Assembly (NCBI GenBank): GCA_006226375.1
Contig: SBHC01000005.1
Span: 62,001 to 126,000 of the forward strand
Direction of reading: 5' to 3'
DNA from: Deltaproteobacteria bacterium
GTDB lineage: Bacteria; Myxococcota_C; UBA6777
Length of the DNA stretch: 64,000 nucleotides
Positions within the stretch are counted from its first letter, which is position 1. Each line of letters opens with the position of its first letter. The translations under genes were made by a program, and so were the position numbers. The notes below the pieces were generated by a model. The model did not search any database and had not been told where the DNA came from. It saw only the letters and a list, made by a program, of their open reading frames with translations. Below, piece by piece: positions 53,791-61,601 of this stretch.

Positions 53791-54327
53791 TTATTCGACA
53801 CCGGGGCTGAACACAACCTCAGGAAAGAGCTTTTTGCCGTCTTTGCTGCGTCGAGAGGAATCCATCGCGCTCACCACGGCCTGGTATTCCACCTTGGGAG
53901 CAATCATCAAGATAATCCGCTTCTCACTCTTGAAGATTCGCTTCAAACGAACGAGGCACTTGTGCACAGCCTTGAAGTTGTACTTGCCGTTGTCCACACG
54001 AAACGTTGGACCTTTGGAAGCGCTTCTGTATTGCAGCTCACCCTGCCCGGTGGCGCATCCAGGATCGAGATGACCGGCCCTGGTGATCAGTGTTAAGCCT
54101 TTGGGTGTCACTGCCAAGGTAAGCTTGAGATCCTTCTTCACCTTAGGAGGCGTGGGAGGAGGATCGCCGCCGTTGTCCATTTGGCGAGGCAACGCGGCGT
54201 TGATCACGCCAATGTCGATAAATTGGGCGCTCATAAGCAAAAAGGGAATTAACAACATGATGATGTTCATCAGAGGCATCATGTTGATTTCTTCCACTTC
54301 GTCGACGTGTTCGTATTTTTGGGGCAT
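53791..54327 (-). CDS. stand-alone ExbD/TolR-like protein
   Basis: 178 residues. One membrane segment (about 17-40, NMMPLMNIIMLLIPFLLMSA) follows the family opening EVEEINMMPLMNIIMLLIPF. The usual membrane Asp of ExbD is replaced by Asn in PLMNIIM. The periplasmic part has the ExbD-type tail with a conserved-looking KRIILMIAPKVEYQAVVSAM. No ExbB/TolQ partner lies next to it; the nearest one is at 25106. ATG 54327 follows GGAGG. It may pair with an ExbB coded elsewhere, as in myxobacterial gliding or Tol-like systems. Confidence 0.75.
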   Translation of the reverse strand: MPQKYEHVDEVEEINMMPLMNIIMLLIPFLLMSAQFIDIGVINAALPRQMDNGGDPPPTPPKVKKDLKLTLAVTPKGLTLITRAGHLDPGCATGQGELQYRSASKGPTFRVDNGKYNFKAVHKCLVRLKRIFKSEKRIILMIAPKVEYQAVVSAMDSSRRSKDGKKLFPEVVFSPGVE

Positions 54328-54459
54328 GGGAAGCCTCCTTTGCGAGAGGAAAACCACAAAGGAGCAGCGCTGCTTCTTAAGGACATGGTGCAGTGACAGT
54401 CACTGCTGCAAACATAGAGGGCACGCGCGCCAAAAAGTTCCCAGGAAGGGAGAAAATGA

Positions 54460-56130
54460 CTACTGAAGGCCGACGATCACACCGTCAACCACGTCGATAC
54501 GCTCCGATTGAGGACTCTTGGGCAACCCTGGCATCCGGACAATGTCGCCGGTGAGTACAACAAGAAAACCAGCGCCGCTGTTGATCTGAATTTGCTGGAC
54601 CGTGATGTCAAAGTCTTCGGGACGTCCCAACAGAGAAGGATCGTCAGAGAGAGAGCTTTGGGTTTTGGCGATGCAGATCGGCAAATTCTCATAACCATGG
54701 GCGCGAACTTGCCCCAGGTCGTACTTCGCTCGTTTGCTGAAGACAACGTCGCGAGCACCGTACACCGATTGGGCCACGGCCCGGATCTTCTCTTCGGGAG
54801 AGTCCTCTCGCTGGTAGGTTGGACGAAGCGGCTGCTGGTCTTTCTCTGCTTCTTGCACCAGCAACTCCGCGAGAGCGACAGCTCCACGACCACCTTCCGC
54901 GAAGTGGTTGGACTCCGCAAACGCCACACCGTTCGACTGGCAATACTGACGAATGACTTCGATCTCGTCGTCAGTGTCATGATGGAACCGATTTAACGCG
55001 ACAATCGGACGCTTTCCAAAGTGGCGAATGCTGTCCAGGTGACGCTCCAAGTTGGGCAGCCCACGCTCTACGGCATCGGGAGCAGCGGCTGTGAGTTCGT
55101 TCTTTTTCTTCCCGCCGTGCATCTTCAAAGCCCGCACCGTCGTCACAAGAACAACAGCAGCAACATCCAGGTCGTTGCCAGCGCACTTGATGTCGAAGAA
55201 CTTCTCACCGCCCAGGTCAAAGCCAAAGCCAGCTTCAGTAATCGTCCAATCGGCCAGGTGCATCGCCATTTTGGTCGCAAGCACGCTGTTGCAGCCGTGC
55301 GCAATGTTCGCAAAGGGTCCACCGTGCACCAGAGCAGGCGTTCCTTCCAGAGTTTGTACCAGATTGGGCATCATGGCATCGCGAAGAAGAGCCATCATCG
55401 CGCCAGTGGCATTCAATTGCCCGGCGAGCACAGGCTGCTTGTCCACGGTGTAGGCAACGAGAATGCGATCCAAGCGCTGACGCAGGTCTTCCAGACTCTG
55501 AGACAAACAAAGGATCGCCATGATCTCAGAAGCCGCCGTGATATCAAAGTGAGCCTCACGAGGAACACCTTGAAGCACGCCTCCCAAACCCACGACAATG
55601 TTGCGCAGGGAGCGGTCGTTCATATCCATGACACGGGGCCAAAGCACCCGGCGTGTGTCGATGTTCAGAGCATTCCCAAAGTGGATGTGGTTGTCGAGCA
55701 CAGCGGCCAGAGTGTTGTGGGCCGAGGTGATGGCGTGAAAGTCTCCGGTGAAGTGCAAGTTGATGCTATCCGCCGGAACAACCTGACTGTAGCCTCCTCC
55801 AGCGGCCCCTCCCTTTATCCCCATACATGGGCCAAGCGAAGGTTCGCGAAGTGCGAGGCAGACGGACTCTCCGATTTGAGCCATCGCCTGACCCAGGCCA
55901 ATGGTCGTGGTAGTCTTTCCTTCTCCAGCAGGTGTGGGGGTGATGGCCGATACCAGCACAAGACGGGACGGTTTGTCGCGCTTTCTCTCTTTGTCCAAGA
56001 CAGACAAGTCGATCTTGGCTTTGTCGCGGCCATAAGGGTGAAGGTCATCACGCGACACCCCCAACGATGCCGCGATCTCCTCAATGGGTTTGGTTTGAAC
56101 GGACTGTGCAATCTCAACGTCTGTCTTCAT
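54460..56130 (-). CDS. fhs: formate-tetrahydrofolate ligase
   Basis: 556 residues, the family's usual length. It makes 10-formyltetrahydrofolate from formate, ATP and tetrahydrofolate, feeding purine and one-carbon metabolism. The ATP-binding loop TPTPAGEGKTT is at about residues 64-74; EPSLGPCMGIKGGAAGGGYS and the ending IVGLQ fit the family. It makes homotetramers in the cytoplasm. ATG 56130 is chosen over 56172 because GAAGGAG lies upstream and the N-terminus then matches relatives (MKTDVEIAQS). It stands alone, with bestrophin upstream on the same strand. Confidence 0.96.
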   Translation of the reverse strand: MKTDVEIAQSVQTKPIEEIAASLGVSRDDLHPYGRDKAKIDLSVLDKERKRDKPSRLVLVSAITPTPAGEGKTTTTIGLGQAMAQIGESVCLALREPSLGPCMGIKGGAAGGGYSQVVPADSINLHFTGDFHAITSAHNTLAAVLDNHIHFGNALNIDTRRVLWPRVMDMNDRSLRNIVVGLGGVLQGVPREAHFDITAASEIMAILCLSQSLEDLRQRLDRILVAYTVDKQPVLAGQLNATGAMMALLRDAMMPNLVQTLEGTPALVHGGPFANIAHGCNSVLATKMAMHLADWTITEAGFGFDLGGEKFFDIKCAGNDLDVAAVVLVTTVRALKMHGGKKKNELTAAAPDAVERGLPNLERHLDSIRHFGKRPIVALNRFHHDTDDEIEVIRQYCQSNGVAFAESNHFAEGGRGAVALAELLVQEAEKDQQPLRPTYQREDSPEEKIRAVAQSVYGARDVVFSKRAKYDLGQVRAHGYENLPICIAKTQSSLSDDPSLLGRPEDFDITVQQIQINSGAGFLVVLTGDIVRMPGLPKSPQSERIDVVDGVIVGLQ

Positions 56131-56234
56131 GAAACTCGACTCCTTCCTTCCCAAAACATCACAACAAAACACCCCACTGGTAAGTGTTGGAACTTACCAG
56201 ATGTCCTCTGTCACGAAGAACTACCAACAACAAG

Positions 56235-57212
56235 CTACCGAACGACCCGAATCCCACCCATCACCTCTTCTTGGGGAAGAGGGGGAGGAACAGTGTCTGT
56301 TTCGTCCAACATTTCGCGCAAGTCAATCTCAATGGTTCGGCAGAGACCTGTCATCGAGACATCACCAAAGTAATTCTCAAAAGGATTCTCGGTCGTTCGA
56401 GCCGTTCGTTCAATCACGCCTAGCATGCAAGCGGTGAGGATACAAACTGGAATCGCGGCCCACGCCACTTGGAGTTTGTCAAACACTCCGATCACACTCA
56501 ACGGCAAGAACAGGACAAAGATATACAAAATCATCCGCGTAAAGAAGCTGTAATACAGCGGGAACGGCGTATTTTTGATCCGCTCACACTTGCCCTGAAG
56601 CTCGTACAATGTCTCAATCGAATGCATCATCTCGTACAAACGAAAGTCCTCGATCATGTTGTCTTTGAGGATCTCTTTCAGACGCTGGGACTGGCGAAAC
56701 GCGATCTGAGTGGGCTTGTTGCTCTTCGAAAGAATCGTTTGGAGTTCCTTCTCCTCCAGAAAAGGACTGAGCACTTCATCGTATTGTTCAAATTGCTTGC
56801 GAAGATGAAGTCGCAACGCGTTGATGTAAGCAATGTGTCGGTACACCAGCTCTCTGTGTATGTCGCTGATGGGCTTCTTCGGTGGGCCATCTTTCACATG
56901 AATGTCCGTCACATACGTCATGATCTGGGCACCCATTGTCCGGCTGATGTTCACGATGCCACCCCAGATCTTTCGCCCCTCCCACCATCGATCGTAGGCC
57001 GAGTTGTTCCGAAAGCCCAAGAAGATGGCCAACGCAGTACCGATCACCCCAAGAGGGATCGCGCTACCCAACGCCATCCACTTCACGCCCCACACCTGGT
57101 ACAAGAGATAGACACCCACCACGCACAAGGTGGAGAACAAAAGAACCTGCCACATGTACAGAATGATGCCCCAGGTCCGACGGATGGGGTTGGTTTGAAA
57201 CCGAACAATCAT
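56235..57212 (-). CDS. bestrophin-like anion channel family protein
   Basis: 325 residues. Bestrophin/UPF0187 family: N-terminal helices (NPIRRTWGIILYMWQVLLF, VLLFSTLCVVGVYLLY), the conserved FLGFRNNSAYDRWWEGRKIWG near residues 70-90 and a cytoplasmic helical part, then C-terminal helices with NPFENYFGDVSMTGLCRTIE. Bacterial members are pentameric ion channels in the inner membrane. ATG 57212 follows GGGAG; a longer frame to 57341 lacks a binding site. It is upstream of fhs by 104 bases on the same strand. Confidence 0.85.
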   Translation of the reverse strand: MIVRFQTNPIRRTWGIILYMWQVLLFSTLCVVGVYLLYQVWGVKWMALGSAIPLGVIGTALAIFLGFRNNSAYDRWWEGRKIWGGIVNISRTMGAQIMTYVTDIHVKDGPPKKPISDIHRELVYRHIAYINALRLHLRKQFEQYDEVLSPFLEEKELQTILSKSNKPTQIAFRQSQRLKEILKDNMIEDFRLYEMMHSIETLYELQGKCERIKNTPFPLYYSFFTRMILYIFVLFLPLSVIGVFDKLQVAWAAIPVCILTACMLGVIERTARTTENPFENYFGDVSMTGLCRTIEIDLREMLDETDTVPPPLPQEEVMGGIRVVR

Positions 57213-57727
57213 AGGCACTTTCTCCCACACAACAAACCCAACAGCGGCGAGCCGATGAGCATGACCATGCAAACACTGAGACCATGAAAAGGTAGCTGCA
57301 CACTCATACTCACGGAGTAGACCAGCGTCGTCAAGGCTCATTTGTGCGAGAGCATTCCTTTCGCAGAAGAAGCAAGCCTAACAAGCACGTCTAGCTCTCC
57401 AACCAAAGACTGGAGTCCTGACTCCAACCTTTCTCGCGACAGCTTCTTAAGAGAACACAGGCTCTTTGGTTGGGGATGGCAACCCATCGTTCATTCCTGT
57501 GACCTGCAGCACATACCACCACAAGGATGAAAAGAAATGCCACATCCAGTTGACAAAACGAACTGAAATTCGTTACGTTATAGACTTCAAATCGTGTACA
57601 TTTTCGACCCAAATTTTTTGGGTTCGTACCGATCACGTAGCAATGCCTCTCTTGGACAAGGACGTCGCAACAGAGGTCCAACTCCCATGTTCTTCCGTTG
57701 GGGAGACAGAGAAAAGGAGCCTAGGCG
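57213..57727. promoter_or_regulatory. divergent region with inverted repeat 57607-57623
   Basis: About 515 bases with no supported gene. ACCCAAA (57607-57613) and TTTGGGT (57617-57623) form a perfect inverted repeat with spacer TTT, about 105 bases before the coiled-coil gene; it could be an operator. A TTGACA hexamer lies at 57550-57555, but no -10 hexamer stands at the correct distance. GGAG precedes the ATG at 57728. Confidence 0.45.
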
Positions 57728-58417
57728 ATGATTCACAACATTCGCATGGGTTTGACCATCGCGCTCGCAGGATTTGCATTATCCTTGCTGGCACCGCTGG
57801 CTCAAGCCAACACAGCCGCACAAGCGGACCCACCTGAGTACGCGCAGATCCAACAGATGGCCCAGAAGATCCAATCCCTGGCCAAGCAGCGTCAAGCCAA
57901 GATCAAAGCGTACAACGACAGAGCCGATCAGTTCCGCGCCCAAACCGAAGCTCTCAACAAAGAGATGTCGAAGCTTCTCAAGGCGATCAAAGAGAAGTCA
58001 GCCGCCCGACAAGACTTTGCTGTTGAGCGCAACCAGTTGAAGGCAGCCAACCAAAAGATGGATGGCCTTTTGAAGTCGTTCTTCCCCACAGCTCGCGACC
58101 AAGTGAACTCCATCTTTACTCTGGAGCGCCAACGTCAACAGCTGCAGCAAGAGCAGGCCACTCGCTCCATGGATCTGTCCAAGAAACAGATCGAAAGGAA
58201 GCTGGCATGGCTCCTCGCCAAGCAAAAAGAAGACTTCACCGTTGTGCGACGCAATCAGATCTACAAGCTCAACCGCTACCTGGATCAGCTCTCCATCAAG
58301 CAAACGGAAGTGGTCAGTGCTCTGAGCGGCGCTCTCAGCAAGCTCGAAGCCCAGCAACGCACCCTCTTGGGCCAGCTGGTCCCCTCACAAACCCCTCCCT
58401 CCCTCCAACCCCAATAA
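57728..58417 (+). CDS. periplasmic coiled-coil protein
   Basis: 229 residues. Signal peptide ending PLAQA (about residue 27). The mature part is almost all helix with heptad-like patterns, many Gln, Lys, Arg and Ala (AKIKAYNDRADQFRAQTEAL, RQQLQQEQATRSMDL), and ends in a Pro/Gln/Ser tail. This resembles periplasmic chaperone-like or scaffold coiled coils, but no specific family is recognised. It is a single-gene unit. Confidence 0.72.
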   Translation: MIHNIRMGLTIALAGFALSLLAPLAQANTAAQADPPEYAQIQQMAQKIQSLAKQRQAKIKAYNDRADQFRAQTEALNKEMSKLLKAIKEKSAARQDFAVERNQLKAANQKMDGLLKSFFPTARDQVNSIFTLERQRQQLQQEQATRSMDLSKKQIERKLAWLLAKQKEDFTVVRRNQIYKLNRYLDQLSIKQTEVVSALSGALSKLEAQQRTLLGQLVPSQTPPSLQPQ

Positions 58418-58719
58418 TTCCCCAATCCTAACCGTTCCCCCAATCCCCATCCTTCTCAGGCCATCCAATACATTGTAAAGATGCAGGAAGAGAGCCAGCC
58501 TCCCGCTATACCTGTATCGCGTGGATAGGCAATACCCTCCTAACCCCTATGCATCACAACAGCTTGTATGAATGAGGGAGGGCACCTTGAATCCCGATAG
58601 TCTTGTATTGCGAGAGTGGGGGAAAAGCCCCAAACATACCGTGTGGGCTTGCGTGTGTGAGCAGGACCCAAGATGGGTCTCTGCCTCAGAAAGGCCGGAA
58701 GCGAAGGGGAAGAGGGAAA
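58418..58719. other. intergenic region between converging genes
   Basis: About 300 bases, C- and T-rich near the left end. No gene, tRNA or clear terminator with a T-run was found. Confidence 0.4.
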
Positions 58720-60342
58720 TTAGGGGTTGGTGGCAGGGGCTTTGTCGCCTTTGATGTTGATCAACGTACGGTTTTTGCGGGCTTCTTTCACGAGGTTGCG
58801 AAGGACATCGTAGTTTGCAGGACAGGTAATTTGTCCTGGGGGGAGAACAAAGATCCGGACGCGACGGTCCATGGTCTGCTCGATTCGGTTTGTCGCGGTA
58901 GTACCAGGAGAATTGTACTTGTCGCTGTAGCCGCGGGTGACCATTTTGTTTTCATCAATGCCCTTTTCTGCCAACAGCCTCTTCAGCTTGGCCGCGCGTT
59001 GGTCGGACAGCCACTGCTTGCGCTTGGGAATTCCTTTCACTCCAGCGTGGCCAGCCACACAGATGATGCGGTTGGGGCTGTTGCCAAGGATCTTCTTCAA
59101 GACACGTGCTGCGACATCAACCGAGCGTTGGGCTCGTTCTGCACTGTAGGGCTTGCCTTGGTACTCCCCTTCGAAGAAGGTCAACTTGTCGAAGCCAAAG
59201 ACAATGTCTTCAAGTTCCAGTACCTGAATGCGCAGGAAGATGGGGTAAGGAATGGTCTGCACATTCGCGACCGTCACAATCTTCGGGATGTTGACATAGG
59301 TGCGTTTGTCTTGGATGACAACCGGTCCAGAGGAGCCTGATCCACCTCCTGAGGTGCGCGCCCAGTTCACGCCCAAGAACACTCGAAACTGTGGAGTTCC
59401 GTAACCGGGCAGCATACCAAGACCGAAGCCGACGTTGACGGCAAGTTGGTGCCCTGACCTCTCACCGGTCTTTGGATCCATCTTGTATTGGAACGGAAAG
59501 AAACGTGCGCCAGCAAGCAATTCAAGGGGAGATGTGTACTCTGAGGCTCCTCCGACCAGCCCGGCCGCTCCAGCAACTTCGGCGATCAGATTGACGCGTT
59601 GTTTGTACACGTCCACATTGAGGCCCAACCCATACGTGAGCTCGTGGGAGATTGTAAGATTCACAAACTTGGTCTCGGGGAGGTAACGGTACCCAACGTT
59701 GAAGGCCAAACGGACGCGCTTGGCAAACGTCTTGTGGGCCAAGAGCCGCAGGCCAAACGAGACGGTCTCTTCCCCGTTGAAGGTGTCCGCGCTACCAGTG
59801 GGTAGACCCAGATAGATTTGAAACCCCAAACCAAACTTTTGCTTCTTCTCGGTAAGAGCCTGAAACTTTAAGCCAATGCGCATATCGCCGACAGCCGAAC
59901 CGTCGAGTTGGCGGCCAACGATCGACGAGTCAATCCCGTCGTTTGGCACGCGACCCACCTGATAGAGAGTGACAGGCAGAGCGATCTCCAGATCCATCCA
60001 ATCAAAGAAGCCGATGCCCGCTGTAAATTCGGCACCCATTTGATGCTCAACAACGTTGTCGCTTCTTACGGAGTTGAGGCCAGAGACACGACGGAGGAGC
60101 AAGGGATCTTTCCCGTAGTTGAGCATCATACCCAGCTTGAAGCCCCACTGCCCCAAGGTCCGCGCACTCAACGTCTGAAACAACCCCTCGTTGTCGCCCC
60201 ATTGACGCAACTGCTGGATTTGAAAGCCGGTACCATCCTGGGTTTGAGCCATCGAGACAGACATCCAAGGAACCACCCAAAGTCCCAACGCCAAACATCC
60301 CACACAAATCGCTCGAAACAGAGTACGATGCAATCGATACAC
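58720..60342 (-). CDS. outer-membrane barrel with C-terminal OmpA domain
   Basis: 540 residues. Signal peptide (about 1-32, ending SMAQ), an eight-strand-type or larger barrel (about 50-340; FAKRVRLAFNVGYRYLPETK, YGLGLNVDVYKQRVNLIAEV), a short linker (SGGGSGSSG) and an OmpA-like peptidoglycan-binding domain at about 370-505: NRIICVAGHAGVKGIPKRKQ, with ENKMVTRGYS and RIEQTMDRRVRIFV. A 30-residue tail follows. GTG 60342 is chosen because AAGGAG stands six bases upstream. It links outer membrane and cell wall. It is not next to the OmpA lipoprotein at 23166. Confidence 0.87.
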   Translation of the reverse strand: MYRLHRTLFRAICVGCLALGLWVVPWMSVSMAQTQDGTGFQIQQLRQWGDNEGLFQTLSARTLGQWGFKLGMMLNYGKDPLLLRRVSGLNSVRSDNVVEHQMGAEFTAGIGFFDWMDLEIALPVTLYQVGRVPNDGIDSSIVGRQLDGSAVGDMRIGLKFQALTEKKQKFGLGFQIYLGLPTGSADTFNGEETVSFGLRLLAHKTFAKRVRLAFNVGYRYLPETKFVNLTISHELTYGLGLNVDVYKQRVNLIAEVAGAAGLVGGASEYTSPLELLAGARFFPFQYKMDPKTGERSGHQLAVNVGFGLGMLPGYGTPQFRVFLGVNWARTSGGGSGSSGPVVIQDKRTYVNIPKIVTVANVQTIPYPIFLRIQVLELEDIVFGFDKLTFFEGEYQGKPYSAERAQRSVDVAARVLKKILGNSPNRIICVAGHAGVKGIPKRKQWLSDQRAAKLKRLLAEKGIDENKMVTRGYSDKYNSPGTTATNRIEQTMDRRVRIFVLPPGQITCPANYDVLRNLVKEARKNRTLINIKGDKAPATNP

Positions 60343-60640
60343 AGTTAGCTCCTTCTCTCCCAGCCTTCCCTGGCTGGTTTGACCCAATTCTTCTTATACA
60401 ACATGAAGCACTTGCAACCTGAACGTGGCAGACAAATATGTCAGAAATGACATAGCTATACCATATCCTCATGTTCGAGGGTAGTATCCACATACAGCCA
60501 CAACGCAAAAAGCATTGGGAAGATCGACAACCGAGAGACAGAAGGATTCAACACCCGCAGAGACACAGAGGAAAAGAAAGAGAACGGTTGGAGGGAGAGT
60601 CAGAGGTGGTGTGGAGGAAAGAAATGAAAGAGCGAAAGGC

Positions 60641-61093
60641 TTATTTCGTGACCTTCGCGGTGACATTGATTTTCTCAGAGGTGCGAGCACAGATGTCTTT
60701 GGTGCACACGAAGAAGCTGCAATCCAGAGTGATGGTTTGGTCACCCAGAGCGGTCCCAGTTACGCCCACGCCAACGTCCACGCTTTTTCCGTCTTTGGCG
60801 ACAGTTTTGTCGTCGTGGCCCAGCTTCTTCTTTTTCGCGGTCACACCTTTGGAGGTGGACACCGAACATTTGAAAGGAGCCTGGGGGTGTACTTTGGTTC
60901 CAGCCTTGGTCAGTAGAATAGCAAAGCCAGCTGTCGCGGAGGCTCCCTTCTTCACTGAGGTGTTTTTTGCTTTGATCGTGTAGAGAGTCTTTACATCGAC
61001 TGGTGCAGCTTTCGCCTGGAAGGCAGACAAACATACAAAGACAAGCACAGCAAATGCAGTCGCGGTAGCAGACAAGACAAACTTCACATTCAT
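60641..61093 (-). CDS. small secreted protein, unknown
   Basis: 150 residues. Signal peptide ending FQAKA (about residue 29). The mature part is strand-rich (KTLYTIKAKNTSVKKGASAT, VGVGVTGTALGDQTITLDCS) and might be an immunoglobulin-like sandwich; three cysteines are present. A good ribosome binding site (AAAGGAG) precedes the ATG at 61093. No family recognised. It lies alone between the OmpA barrel and the CARDB-repeat gene. Confidence 0.7.
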   Translation of the reverse strand: MNVKFVLSATATAFAVLVFVCLSAFQAKAAPVDVKTLYTIKAKNTSVKKGASATAGFAILLTKAGTKVHPQAPFKCSVSTSKGVTAKKKKLGHDDKTVAKDGKSVDVGVGVTGTALGDQTITLDCSFFVCTKDICARTSEKINVTAKVTK

Positions 61094-61601
61094 AGTCAGT
61101 TCTCCTTTGTGAGATGGCTTTTTCGGGGCAAGCAAAGCCAAACCGAAAACAAAATCATACCCTGCTCGTGAAACAGAGCGAGACCCAAAAGAGGGTGTCA
61201 AAGTTGTATGCAACAGCTCAAAGGCGCTTGAACAAAGATGATGATACCGTTGAGATTGTAACACAATTGACTCTGGTCAAGAGTCCAACCATGTAGTAGG
61301 GTTATAACTCAATGACCTCGGTGAACATTCCTTGGATTGGAGCCTTTCCACCGAGAGAGAAACCGGGTTGGCGCTCTACCGCAAGGTAGGCCGCTTTGGA
61401 GGACCTGTCAATCCAACAATCCAGACCAAGCTGGATGTGCTTTGTTGGACGAAGGACAATCCAAATATATTCAAACCACAGTGTTCATCTTACTGGGATG
61501 AGAAACCTCATCCATATCCAGAACCCATCAAGCGACTCATTCCGACATACGAGCTGAAACGGCTCGGTTGATAACACCAAAATGGTACCATGGGGGAAGC
61601 T
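61094..61601. other. intergenic region, no supported gene
   Basis: About 510 bases. Short frames such as 61332-61571 have no ribosome binding site and no recognisable product. It should hold the promoters of the flanking divergent genes. Confidence 0.4.

Noticed and set aside
61332-61571. Forward frame of 79 codons before the CARDB-repeat gene
   Set aside because: No ribosome binding site and no sign of a protein domain.
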